DNA of 64,000 nucleotides from NCBI RefSeq assembly GCF_002454115.1, contig NZ_DKIH01000011.1:181690-245689 (forward strand), read 5' to 3'. Shown in pieces: positions 15,827-23,917 of the stretch. The position numbers and the translations under genes were made by a program. The DNA is from Sphingopyxis sp. UBA6723. Its GTDB lineage: Bacteria; Pseudomonadota; Alphaproteobacteria; Sphingomonadales; Sphingomonadaceae. Numbering within the stretch: position 1 is the stretch's first letter; every line of letters starts with the position of its first letter. Under the pieces are notes generated by a model. The model did no database searches, was not told the DNA's origin, and saw only the letters and a program-made list of their open reading frames with translations.

Positions 15827-18451
15827 TCAATCCAAATTGGGCCGCAGCCAGCGCGTCGCGGTTTCCAGATCGACGCCGCGGCGGCGCGCATAATCTTCCA
15901 GCTGGTCGCTGCCGATCCGCGCGACCCCAAAATACTGGCTTTCGGGATGGCCGAAATAGAAGCCGCTGACCGCCGCGGTCGGCAGCATGGCAAAATTTTC
16001 GGTCAGCACCAGCCCGGCATTTTCGCCCGCGGCGAGCAACTCGAACAGGATCGGCTTCAGGCTGTGATCGGGACAGGCTGGATAACCGGGCGCCGGGCGG
16101 ATGCCGCGATATTCTTCCTTGATCAGCGCCTCGTTGGTCAGCTGTTCGCCGGGGGCGTAGCCCCACAGGGTGGTGCGGACATGCTGGTGCAACCGCTCGG
16201 CGAACGCCTCGGCAAACCGATCCGCCAGGGCTTTCAACAGGATGTCGGAATAATCATCCTTGTCGGCGCGGAAGCGTTCGGAAAACGGCTCGATGCCATG
16301 GATTCCGACCGCGAAGCCGCCGATCCAGTCGCCCGCCGGATCGATGAAATCGGCGAGGCACATATTGGCGCGATCGCGGCTTTTCTTGACCTGCTGGCGC
16401 AGGAAGGGGAGCGTCACATGGCGCTCTTCTTCGACCAGATGGATCGTCACATCGTCGCCGTCGCGCGCGCAGGGCCAGAAGGCGCAGACGCCGCGCGCGG
16501 TCAGCCATTTTTCGGCAATCAGCTGATCGAGCATCGCGTCGGCATCGGCCTTCAGCGCGCGTGCGGTCTCGCCGACCACCTCGTCGTCCATGATCGACGG
16601 CCAGGTGCCGTGCAATTCCCACGCGCGAAAGAACGGCGTCCAGTCGATGCAGTCGCGCAGATCGTCGAGCGACCAGTCGTCGAAACGGTGTAGCCCGGGC
16701 TGGAGCGGCGGCGCGGGTTTGTCGCTGAGATAGGCGTCGTAATAATTGGCGCGCGCTTCTTCGATCGTGTGGAGGACGCTCTGTCCCTTGCCCGCGCGCA
16801 CATCGCGGATATGGCCATAGTCGTCCTTGTAACCCTGCACATAGGCGTCGCGCCCGGTGTCGCTGACCAGCGCGGTCGCCACCCCGACCGCGCGGCTGGC
16901 GTCGAGGACGTGAAGCACCGGCCCCTGATAGGCAGGATCGATGCGCAGCGCCGTATGCACCTTCGAGGTCGTCGCGCCGCCGATCAGCAGCGGCATCGTC
17001 ATCCCGGCGCGCTGCATTTCCTCGGCGACCGTCACCATCTCGTCGAGCGAGGGGGTGATCAGTCCCGACAGACCGATCATGTCGGCGTCATTTTCGTTCG
17101 CCGCCTCCAGGATTTTCGACCATGGCACCATCACGCCGAGGTCGACGATCTCGAAGCCGTTACATTGCAGCACAACGCCGACGATATTCTTGCCGATATC
17201 GTGGACGTCGCCCTTGACGGTGGCCATGATGACCTTGCCCTTGCCCTTCGCGCCCGGCTCTTTGGCGGCTTCGATGAACGGCAGCAGATGCGCGACGGCC
17301 TTTTTCATCACGCGCGCCGATTTTACGACTTGGGGAAGGAACATCTTGCCCGATCCGAACAGGTCGCCGACGACGTTCATGCCGTCCATCAGCGGGCCTT
17401 CGATCACCTCGATCGGGCGCGGCATCAGTTGGCGCATTTCTTCGGTGTCTTCGACGACATAGGCGTCGATGCCTTTGACCAGCGCATGTTCGAGCCGCTT
17501 GGCGACGGGCCAGCCGCGCCATTCCTCGGCGGCCTTTTCCTGCGCGGGATTGCTGCCCTTATAGCGTTCGGCGAGCGCGATCAGCCGTTCGGTCGGGCTT
17601 TCGGCCTCGCCGTCCTTCTTGCGGTTGAGCACGACATCTTCGCACGCCTCGCGCAGTTCGGGGTCGATCGTGTCGTACACGTCGAGCTGCCCCGCGTTGA
17701 CGATCGCCATGTCGAGCCCGGCGGGGATCGCATGATAGAGGAAGACGCTGTGCATCGCGCGGCGCACCGTCTCGTTACCGCGAAAGCCAAACGACAGGTT
17801 CGACAGCCCGCCCGAAAAATGGACATGCGGACAGCGGACGCGGATGACCTTGACCGCTTCGATGAAATCCACCGCATAATTGTCATGTTCTTCGAGGCCG
17901 GTGGCGACCGCGAAGACATTGGGATCGAAGATGATGTCCTCGGGCGGGAAGCCAATCGTCGTCAGCAGCTTGTAGGCGCGCTCGCAAATTTCGATCTTGC
18001 GCTCCATCGTGTCGGCCTGCCCGACCTCGTCGAACGCCATCACAACGACCGCGGCTCCATAGGCCATGCATTTGCGGGCATGTTCGAGGAAGGGCTCTTC
18101 GCCCTCCTTCATGCTGATCGAGTTGACAATCGGCTTGCCGGGGACGCATTTGAGGCCCGCCTCGATCACCGACCATTTCGAGCTGTCGATCATCACCGGC
18201 ACGCGCGCAATGTCGGGTTCGGCGGCGATGAGCTTCAAGAAAGTCGTCATCGCATATTCGGCGTCGAGCAGGCCTTCGTCCATGTTGACGTCGATGATCT
18301 GGGCGCCGTTCTCCACCTGCTGCCGCGCGACTTCGACCGCCGCGGCATAATCGTCGGCGAGGATGAGCTTTTTGAACGCCGCCGATCCGGTGACGTTGGT
18401 GCGCTCGCCGATGTTGACGAAATTGGTGGCGGAGGATGTGGTCTCGGTCAT
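15827..18451 (-). CDS. metH: Methionine synthase, cobalamin-dependent, folate/B12/activation part
   Basis: An 874-residue protein carrying all of MetH except the homocysteine domain, which is encoded by the upstream gene. Residues 1-260: pterin-binding barrel (NFVNIGERTNVTGSAAFKKL, MIDSSKWSVIEAGLKC). About 300-560: cap and cobalamin domains with GDVHDIGKN, whose His417 is the lower cobalt ligand, and LSGLITPSLDEM. About 600-874: AdoMet activation domain with RPAPGYPACPDHS near residue 790. It transfers methyl from 5-methyl-THF via cobalamin to homocysteine. The two-gene split is common in Alphaproteobacteria. It follows metH-N after a 117-bp gap holding a palindromic unit. Confidence 0.96.
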   Translation of the reverse strand: MTETTSSATNFVNIGERTNVTGSAAFKKLILADDYAAAVEVARQQVENGAQIIDVNMDEGLLDAEYAMTTFLKLIAAEPDIARVPVMIDSSKWSVIEAGLKCVPGKPIVNSISMKEGEEPFLEHARKCMAYGAAVVVMAFDEVGQADTMERKIEICERAYKLLTTIGFPPEDIIFDPNVFAVATGLEEHDNYAVDFIEAVKVIRVRCPHVHFSGGLSNLSFGFRGNETVRRAMHSVFLYHAIPAGLDMAIVNAGQLDVYDTIDPELREACEDVVLNRKKDGEAESPTERLIALAERYKGSNPAQEKAAEEWRGWPVAKRLEHALVKGIDAYVVEDTEEMRQLMPRPIEVIEGPLMDGMNVVGDLFGSGKMFLPQVVKSARVMKKAVAHLLPFIEAAKEPGAKGKGKVIMATVKGDVHDIGKNIVGVVLQCNGFEIVDLGVMVPWSKILEAANENDADMIGLSGLITPSLDEMVTVAEEMQRAGMTMPLLIGGATTSKVHTALRIDPAYQGPVLHVLDASRAVGVATALVSDTGRDAYVQGYKDDYGHIRDVRAGKGQSVLHTIEEARANYYDAYLSDKPAPPLQPGLHRFDDWSLDDLRDCIDWTPFFRAWELHGTWPSIMDDEVVGETARALKADADAMLDQLIAEKWLTARGVCAFWPCARDGDDVTIHLVEEERHVTLPFLRQQVKKSRDRANMCLADFIDPAGDWIGGFAVGIHGIEPFSERFRADKDDYSDILLKALADRFAEAFAERLHQHVRTTLWGYAPGEQLTNEALIKEEYRGIRPAPGYPACPDHSLKPILFELLAAGENAGLVLTENFAMLPTAAVSGFYFGHPESQYFGVARIGSDQLEDYARRRGVDLETATRWLRPNLD

Positions 18452-18465
18452 TTCATGCTTTCAAG

Positions 18466-18560
18466 CCCCTCCCCTTCAGGGGAGGGGTTGGGGTGGGGGT
18501 CATCGGGTTAGCGCAAGGCCGCGAGACCCCACCCCCGGCCCCTCCCCTGAAGGGGAGGGG
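18466..18560. repeat. Palindromic intergenic unit, family H (copy 1)
   Basis: Arms CCCCTCCCCTTCAGGGGAGG and the mirrored CCTCCCCTGAAGGGGAGGGG, each itself a hairpin, joined by GGTTGGGGTGGGGG and CCCCACCCCC, which also pair. It sits inside the met operon between the two metH genes, where it could lower or protect the downstream message. A related unit is at 28975-29108. Confidence 0.9.
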
Positions 18561-18568
18561 TGAAATTA

Positions 18569-19618
18569 TCACGCCGCCATCGTGAACGGCTCCAGCCCGG
18601 CCAGCCGTGTCCGCACCGGCACTTGCGGGATCTGCCTGGAAGGCAATCCCGCGATGGCTTTCGCCATCGCAGCGATGTGCGCGGGGGTCGATCCGCAGCA
18701 GCCGCCGAGGATGTTGACCTGGCCATGATCGGCCCACTCGCGGACCAGCCCGGCGGTCGTGTCGGGCAGCTCGTCATATTCGCCGAGTTCATTGGGGAGC
18801 CCGGCGTTGGGATAGACCATGACTAAGGCATCGGCGATCTCTGACAGCACTTTCACATGCGGGCGGAGCTGCGCGGCGCCGAACGAGCAGTTCAGCCCGA
18901 TCGTCAGCGGCTTCGCATGACGCACCGCATACCAGAAGGCTTCGACGGTATGCCCCGACAGGTTGCGACCCGACAGGTCGGTCAGCGTCATCGAGATCAT
19001 CAGCGGCAGCTCGCGCCCGACCTTCGCCTCGGCCTCGAGCGTCGCGGCAATGCCCGCCTTGGCATTGAGCGTGTCGAAGATCGTCTCGATCAGAATGAAG
19101 TCCGCCCCGCCCTCGGCGAGCGCGATCACCTGCTCCAGATAGACATCCTTCAGCTCGTCGAAATCGATTTCGCGGAAACCGGGATTGTTGACGTCGGGCG
19201 ACAGCGACAGCGTCTTGTTCGTCGGCCCGACCGCGCCCGCGATGAAGCGGCGGCGACCGTCGATCGCTTCATATTTGTCGGCGGCTTCGCGCCCCAGCCG
19301 CGCGCTTTCATGGTTGATGTCGGCGATTAGATGTTCAGCGCCATAATCGGCCTGGCTGATCCGGTTGGCGCTGAAGGTGTTGGTCGACACAATGTCCGAC
19401 CCCGCCGCCAGATAGGCTTCGCCGATCGCGGTCACGACGTCGGTGCGCGTGAGCGCCAAGATGTCGTTGTTGCCCTTTTGATCATGCGTCAGGCCAAGAT
19501 TTCCGGCATAATCGGCCTCGACCAGCTTGCGGTCCTGGATCTGCGTCCCCCAGCCTCCGTCGGTCAGCAGGATGCGGGTTTTTGCTGCTGCCACCAACGC
19601 TTCGCGTGCGCTGCTCAT
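18569..19618 (-). CDS. metH: Methionine synthase homocysteine-binding part
   Basis: A 349-residue homocysteine S-methyltransferase domain starting MSSAREALVAAAKTRILLTD. The zinc ligands of MetH are present: Cys244 in GLNCSFGA and Cys307-Cys308 in GGCCGSTP. Substrate loops DGGWGTQIQDR and SDIVSTNTFSANR are intact. It is the N-terminal half of methionine synthase as a separate polypeptide, working with the 874-residue partner encoded next. Its ATG overlaps the metF stop (ATGA), showing translational coupling to metF. Confidence 0.95.
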   Translation of the reverse strand: MSSAREALVAAAKTRILLTDGGWGTQIQDRKLVEADYAGNLGLTHDQKGNNDILALTRTDVVTAIGEAYLAAGSDIVSTNTFSANRISQADYGAEHLIADINHESARLGREAADKYEAIDGRRRFIAGAVGPTNKTLSLSPDVNNPGFREIDFDELKDVYLEQVIALAEGGADFILIETIFDTLNAKAGIAATLEAEAKVGRELPLMISMTLTDLSGRNLSGHTVEAFWYAVRHAKPLTIGLNCSFGAAQLRPHVKVLSEIADALVMVYPNAGLPNELGEYDELPDTTAGLVREWADHGQVNILGGCCGSTPAHIAAMAKAIAGLPSRQIPQVPVRTRLAGLEPFTMAA

Positions 19619-20553
19619 GCTGCCTGATCCTTTGCGGTCGCGACCGGCCGCAGTCCCAGCAAATGGCAAATCGCATAGCTGAGTTCGGCGCGGTTGAGGG
19701 TGTAGAAATGGAAATCGCGGACCCCACCTGCATACAGCCGGCGGCACATTTCAGCAGCCACGGTTGCGGCGACCAGCTGGCGCGCGCCAGGATGATCGTC
19801 CAGCCCGTCGAACAGCGACACCATCCACGCCGGGATGGCGGTGCCGCACATATCGGCCATGCGCCGCGTCTGCGACACGTTCGACACCGGCAGGATGCCG
19901 GGGATGATCGGCGCGTCGATGCCCGCCGCGGCCGCCGCGTCGCGAAAACGCAGGAAGCTGTCGGGCGAGAAGAAAAACTGCGTGATCGCGCGCGTTGCCC
20001 CGGCATCAAGCTTGCGCTTCAGATTGTCGAGATCGGCCTGCGGGCAATCGGCATCGGGATGCACTTCGGGATAGGCGGCGACCGAAATATCGAAAGGCGC
20101 GATGGCCTTGAGCCCCGCCACCAGTTCAACCGCATTGGCATAGCCGTCGGGATGCGCGCGATAGGGCGCACCGCCGGGAACGTCGCCGCGCAGCGCAACG
20201 ATGTGCCGCACGCCGGCCTCCCAATAGGCCGCTGCCACCTCGTCGATCTCGGCACGCGAGGCTTCGACGCAGGTCAGATGTGCAGCCGGCGGCACGGCGC
20301 TTTCGGCCGCGATGCGCGCAACCGTTGCATGGGTGCGCTCGCGCGTTGAACCGCCCGCGCCATAGGTGACCGACACAAAGCGCGGCGCCAAGGGCTCGAG
20401 GGTGCGGAACGTGTCCCACAGCTGAGCTTCCATCTTCTCGGTCTTGGGCGGGAAAAATTCAAAGCTGACGCCGATGTCGCCATCCAGATTGGCGAACAGC
20501 GGCGACGCAGCGGCGCGGCGCGCCTCCGCGAGCGAGTTCAAGTTCGACGTCAT
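19615..20553 (-). CDS. metF: Methylenetetrahydrofolate reductase
   Basis: A 312-residue FAD-dependent (beta/alpha)8 barrel enzyme. It shows GVSFEFFPPKT with the catalytic Glu, VSVTYGAGGSTRERT, IVALRGDVPGG and FFFSPDSFLRF. It reduces 5,10-methylene-THF to 5-methyl-THF, the methyl donor used by the two metH products encoded after it. The ATG overlaps the stop of the regulator-methyltransferase gene (ATGA), and its own stop overlaps metH-N. All four genes are thus one translationally chained operon. Confidence 0.96.
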   Translation of the reverse strand: MTSNLNSLAEARRAAASPLFANLDGDIGVSFEFFPPKTEKMEAQLWDTFRTLEPLAPRFVSVTYGAGGSTRERTHATVARIAAESAVPPAAHLTCVEASRAEIDEVAAAYWEAGVRHIVALRGDVPGGAPYRAHPDGYANAVELVAGLKAIAPFDISVAAYPEVHPDADCPQADLDNLKRKLDAGATRAITQFFFSPDSFLRFRDAAAAAGIDAPIIPGILPVSNVSQTRRMADMCGTAIPAWMVSLFDGLDDHPGARQLVAATVAAEMCRRLYAGGVRDFHFYTLNRAELSYAICHLLGLRPVATAKDQAA

Positions 20554-21542
20554 GCCGCGAGCCTTTTGGGTTGGCCGTCGCCATCATGGGCGACCGGCGG
20601 TTGATCTTCATCGCTGCGGCGGCGGCCAAGCCAGAGCTTCACCACCAGTTCGCCGCCTTCGAGAGTTTGGGTATTTTCCAGCAACAGCCCGGCCGAGGCG
20701 AACCAGCCGCGGATCTGCGCATCCGAAAAGCCGAGGCGCGCGTGCGCCGCCTGATCGCGCAGCGCCTCATCATCGTGCGGCGCAAAATCGACGATCAGCA
20801 GATGGCCGCCGCCGCGCAGCACCCGGCTGGCTTCGGCAATCACGCGGTCGGGTTCGTGCGCAAAGTGTAGCGCCTGGTGAATGACGATGCTGTCGATGCT
20901 CGCGTCATCGACGGGCAAGTTCAGGAAATCGCCCTGCACCAGGTCGACCGGAACTGCCTGCCCCGCCAGCTTGGCGCGCGCGATGCGCAACATTTCGGGG
21001 CTGCGGTCGAGCGCGGTGATCCGCCGTGCGGTCGGCGCGAAGATTTCCGCCATCCGGCCCGTGCCGGTGCCGATGTCGAGCAGATGCCCGAGCCGGCGGT
21101 TGTGCATCATCGCCAGCATCGCCGCCTCGACCTCGCTTTCGGCGACGTGGCGCGAGCGGATCGCGTCCCATTCGGCGGCATGGTCGGCAAAATAGCGTGC
21201 GGCGACCGCGGCGCGTTCGTCGCGCACCGCCGCCAGCCGCCGCGCATCATGCGCGATCACCAGCGCCTCGCGCGCCGAGAACGGCCAGCTTTCGGCCTGC
21301 CCGATGACCTGCGCCATCGGACCGGATTTGGCGATCCGGAGGAACACCCAGCTGCCCTCGCGCCGCCGCTCGACAATCCCCGCTTCGACCAGGATACGGA
21401 CATGGCGCGACACCCGCGGCTGGCTCTGGTCCAGCACGACCGCCAGTTCGCCGATCGCCAGTTCCATCTCGCGCAGCAAGGCGACGACTCGCAATCGGGT
21501 CGGGTCGGCCAGCGCCCGAAAGATGTCGATCAGCTCACTCAT
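20550..21542 (-). CDS. ArsR-type regulator fused to SAM-dependent methyltransferase (SahR-like)
   Basis: A 330-residue fusion. Residues 1-85 are an ArsR/SmtB winged helix (LADPTRLRVVALLREMEL, ELAVVLDQSQPRVSRHVRIL). Residues about 150-270 are a class I methyltransferase with the SAM loop HLLDIGTGTGRMAEIF, and ALDRSPEMLRIARAKL after it. The protein has no cysteine at all, so it cannot use the usual ArsR metal-binding cysteines. Being first in the met operon, it likely senses SAM or S-adenosylhomocysteine through the methyltransferase fold, as proposed for SahR regulators of Proteobacteria. A 20-bp palindrome 8 bases before its ATG is the candidate operator. Ligand and direction of control are inferred. 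Confidence 0.88.
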   Translation of the reverse strand: MSELIDIFRALADPTRLRVVALLREMELAIGELAVVLDQSQPRVSRHVRILVEAGIVERRREGSWVFLRIAKSGPMAQVIGQAESWPFSAREALVIAHDARRLAAVRDERAAVAARYFADHAAEWDAIRSRHVAESEVEAAMLAMMHNRRLGHLLDIGTGTGRMAEIFAPTARRITALDRSPEMLRIARAKLAGQAVPVDLVQGDFLNLPVDDASIDSIVIHQALHFAHEPDRVIAEASRVLRGGGHLLIVDFAPHDDEALRDQAAHARLGFSDAQIRGWFASAGLLLENTQTLEGGELVVKLWLGRRRSDEDQPPVAHDGDGQPKRLAA

Positions 21543-21550
21543 GGGACCAC

Positions 21551-21570
21551 ATATAAAGCTTTCTTTATAT
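21551..21570 (-). promoter_or_regulatory. Palindromic operator of the met operon
   Basis: A perfect 8-4-8 palindrome, ATATAAAG-CTTT-CTTTATAT, directly upstream of the ArsR-methyltransferase start. It is strikingly AT-rich in GC-rich DNA. Its size and symmetry suit an ArsR dimer. It is the likely site of autoregulation of arsR-metF-metH; binding is inferred from position only. Confidence 0.75.
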
Positions 21571-21770
21571 CTGGTCAACCAAGCTGCGCACCCCTATTTC
21601 CGCCAAAGCCGACTGGTCCGCAAGCCATTCGCCATGAAACATGGCGGCACCCGCAAAAAGGGCGTTGCACGCCATTTGCCGAGCGAGTAATTCTGCGCGG
21701 GATTGGCATATTCCGGGATCGATCTGTTCCTATGCCGGTCGATCTGTTCAAACTGAGAGGGGTTTCCCAA

Positions 21771-22088
21771 ATGAAAAAATCGATCACCATGTCGCTCGTC
21801 CTCGCCGCATCGCTCGGCCTCGCCGCTTGCGGTGAAAAGGCTGCCGACGACGCAGCCGTCACCACCGAAGATACGGCAACCGTCGAAGGCGCTGCTGACG
21901 GCGCGATGGAAGCCGCCGAAGGCGCTGCTGACGCCGCTGCGACCGCTGGCGCTGCTGCTGAAGGCGCTGCCGACGCTGCTGCTGCTGGCGACGCTGCGAC
22001 CGCAACCGACAAGGCTGCCGAAGCTGCTGGCGCCGCTCAGGAAGCGACCGACGCTGCCAAGGGCGCGATGGAAGAAGCCAAGAAGTAA
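21771..22088 (+). CDS. Small Ala-rich lipoprotein (paralogue 1)
   Basis: A 105-residue protein. The signal peptide MKKSITMSLVLAASLGLAAC ends in a lipobox with lipidation Cys20, so it is a predicted lipoprotein. The mature part is almost only Ala, Glu, Asp, Gly, Thr and Lys, with imperfect repeats of EGAADAA, and is likely helical or disordered. No function is known. The next gene at 22280 has the same design and is probably a duplicate. GAGAGG precedes the ATG. A strong terminator follows at 22117. Confidence 0.8.
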   Translation: MKKSITMSLVLAASLGLAACGEKAADDAAVTTEDTATVEGAADGAMEAAEGAADAAATAGAAAEGAADAAAAGDAATATDKAAEAAGAAQEATDAAKGAMEEAKK

Positions 22089-22116
22089 GCTTCTTACCGG
22101 TCGGTTCGGCCAAAAA

Positions 22117-22161
22117 AACAAGGGGGGTCGTCAGTTTGCTGGCGGCCCCTTTGTTCGTTTT
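22117..22161 (+). terminator. Rho-independent terminator after lipoprotein 1
   Basis: Stem ACAAGGGG pairs with CCCCTTTGT around an inner GTCGTCAG/CTGGCGGC stem, followed by TTCGTTTT. It is also preceded by an A-run (CAAAAAAACA), so it might act in both directions. Confidence 0.8.
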
Positions 22162-22279
22162 GCGAGCCCTTGGTGTCCCGGCAAAGGCCAAAAGCTATTG
22201 ATTGCCAAGCTTCGCATCCCTCGCTAACTCTTTCCATCCATGGCCGGTCATGCGGCCATTGTTTTCGAAAGGAATACCC

Positions 22280-22606
22280 ATGCGCAAGATCCTCATCGCT
22301 TCGATGGCCGCCGCGGCCTTCAGCCTTACTGCCTGCTCGGAAAAGACCCAGGACGCCGCTAGCGAAACCGCCGATTCGATGGCTGACGACGCCGCCGCCA
22401 CCGGCGACGCGATGGCCGAAGGCGCTGCCGACGCAGCCGACGCCACCGCTGCTGCTGCCGACGATGCCGCTGCTGCGACCGCCGCTGCTGCCGACAAGGC
22501 TGGCAATGCTGTCGAAGGCACCGTGAACGCTGCTGGCGATGCCGCCGCTGCCGCTGGTGACAAGATCGAAGCTGAAACCAAGAAGGCCGAAGCCAACGAC
22601 AAGTAA
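22280..22606 (+). CDS. Small Ala-rich lipoprotein (paralogue 2)
   Basis: A 108-residue protein with AAAGGA a few bases before the ATG. Signal peptide MRKILIASMAAAAFSLTAC with lipidation Cys19. The mature chain repeats ADAADATAAAADDAAAATAA-like blocks and ends ETKKAEANDK, much like the preceding gene. It is predicted to be a membrane-anchored, acidic, helical lipoprotein. No family could be assigned. The tandem arrangement, shared lipobox context and composition indicate duplication. Each copy has its own terminator and probably its own promoter. Confidence 0.8.
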   Translation: MRKILIASMAAAAFSLTACSEKTQDAASETADSMADDAAATGDAMAEGAADAADATAAAADDAAAATAAAADKAGNAVEGTVNAAGDAAAAAGDKIEAETKKAEANDK

Positions 22607-22633
22607 GTCATTGGCGCGCGTCTGAACGTGCGG

Positions 22634-22674
22634 CTATGAAAGGGCTCCATTCTTGGCGAATGGAGCCCTTTTTC
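22634..22674 (+). terminator. Rho-independent terminator after lipoprotein 2
   Basis: A near-perfect hairpin, AAAGGGCTCCATTC-TTGG-CGAATGGAGCCCTTT, followed by a short T tract. It ends transcription of the second lipoprotein gene. Confidence 0.9.
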
Positions 22675-22689
22675 GTGGGAGAGACTGCC

Positions 22690-22905
22690 ATGCGCCGCCG
22701 CGGACCTGCTATAATTCTGACGTCGGTCGCGCTTGTGCTGGTCGCAGGGTGCAGCCGCACCGATAATGAGCCGGGGCCGGGCGGGGTGACCGTCAGCGAG
22801 GCAAAGGCGCTCGACGATGCGGCCGAAATGCTCGAAAGCCGTGATACGGCACCGGCCTCTGGTCCAGATGGCCGCGCCGACACGGACACGCCAGCCGACA
22901 GATAG
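22690..22905 (+). CDS. Small lipoprotein, unknown function
   Basis: A 71-residue protein starting MRRRGPAIILTSVALVLVAGC, a signal peptide with a lipobox and lipidation Cys21. The short mature part is polar and acidic (SEAKALDDAAEMLESRD) and ends with a Pro/Asp-rich tail. It follows the terminator of the second Ala-rich lipoprotein after 15 bases, with GGGAGAG as ribosome-binding site, so its promoter must overlap or lie before that terminator. SEAKALDDAAEML hints at a short amphipathic helix. No homology is recognised. Confidence 0.65.
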   Translation: MRRRGPAIILTSVALVLVAGCSRTDNEPGPGGVTVSEAKALDDAAEMLESRDTAPASGPDGRADTDTPADR

Positions 22906-23053
22906 CACCTTCCCCTTCGGACACCGCGCCGTTAATGATCCTCTGCCTCGCGACTGGCGCTGAAGATGGAGACCCATCGGGAAGCGGGGCTGGCCAATCG
23001 GCCAAGACGAGCCGCGCGCCTGGGTGATCCACTGCCACTGCAAGGACATCCGC

Positions 23054-23749
23054 ATGACCGATGCACCCGCGAACCCCGCCACGACCACCATCGTCTTTCT
23101 GCTGTTTCCGGGCATCACCCAGCTCGATTTCACCGCACCGGCGCAGGCGCTGTGCCGGATGCCCGGCGCGCGGCTGGTCGGCGCCGCGGCCAGCCGCGAT
23201 CCGATCGCCACCGACAGCGGCTTTTCGATTTTGCCGACAGACGATTTTGCCAGCTGTCCGCAAGCCGACATCCTCTGCGTCCCCGGCGGCCATGGCGTCA
23301 CCGAGGCGCTGGACGATGCCACAACGATCGACTTCATCGCGCGGCAAGCCGCGGGCGCGCGCTGGGTAACCAGCGTCTGCACCGGCGCCTTCCTGCTCGG
23401 CCGCGCCGGGCTGCTGACCGGCAAGCGCGCGACGACGCATTGGGCCTATGCGCATTTGCTGCCGCTGGTCGGCGCCGAACCGGTGAATGCGCGCATCGTC
23501 GAAGATGGCAATCTGGTCACCAGCGGCGGGGTGACGTCGGGGCTGGATTTCGCGTTGACGCTGATCGGGCGGCTGCACGGCGATGCGGTGGCGCAGGCGA
23601 TCCAGCTCGCGATCGAATATGACCCCGCCCCGCCCTATGTTGGCGGGCACCCCGACCGTACGCCCGCTGCGATTACCGCTGGACTGAAGACGCGCGTTTA
23701 TGACGCCGCAGCGGCGCGGATGGAGCAGGCGCTGGAGCGTTCGCTCTAG
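23054..23749 (+). CDS. DJ-1/PfpI family protein, isonitrile hydratase-like
   Basis: A 231-residue cytoplasmic protein. It shows IVFLLFPGITQLDFTAPAQAL at the start, ILCVPGGHGVTEAL, and the nucleophile motif TSVCTGAFLLGRAGLLTGKR with Cys109, then ATTHWAYAHLLP. This pattern is that of Pseudomonas InhA (isonitrile hydratase), and also of the N-terminal half of GlxA/FtrA regulators, but there is no AraC DNA-binding domain here. The true substrate is unknown. About 150 bp upstream hold no clear gene. It is followed by a long palindromic unit and the convergent cyclotransferase gene. Confidence 0.85.
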   Translation: MTDAPANPATTTIVFLLFPGITQLDFTAPAQALCRMPGARLVGAAASRDPIATDSGFSILPTDDFASCPQADILCVPGGHGVTEALDDATTIDFIARQAAGARWVTSVCTGAFLLGRAGLLTGKRATTHWAYAHLLPLVGAEPVNARIVEDGNLVTSGGVTSGLDFALTLIGRLHGDAVAQAIQLAIEYDPAPPYVGGHPDRTPAAITAGLKTRVYDAAAARMEQALERSL

Positions 23750-23752
23750 TAG

Positions 23753-23911
23753 TCCTCCCTGTCGCGCAGCGATGGGGAGGTGGCCGCGCGAAGCGCTGAC
23801 GGAGGGGCTTTGGCGCAAACGTCGCGGCCCCTCCACCACTCGCTTCGCAAGCGGTCCCGCTGGCGCTACGCGCCGTCTGCGACTCCCCCATGGCTTCGCC
23901 ACAGGGAGGAT
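23753..23911. repeat. Palindromic intergenic unit, family I (copy 1, long form)
   Basis: Outer arms TCCTCCCTGTCGCGCAGCGA and CATGGCTTCGCCACAGGGAG pair loosely, with inner segments GAAGCG/CGCTTC and GGAGGGGC/GCCCCTCC. At about 159 bp it is the longest unit of the window. It fills the gap between convergent genes. Its left arm recurs at the right window edge (63978). Confidence 0.8.
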
Positions 23912-23917
23912 CTTTTG

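Noticed and set aside
21571..21770. SAM or SAH riboswitch ahead of the met operon
   Set aside because: No recognisable SAM-I, SAM-II or SAH pattern in the leader on the minus strand; the regulator start is only 8 bases from the palindrome, which points to protein control.
22906..23053. Small gene or extended start of the isonitrile-hydratase-like protein
   Set aside because: An in-frame ATG at 23024 adds IHCHCKDIR, with no ribosome-binding site and no family support; other frames are short and patternless.
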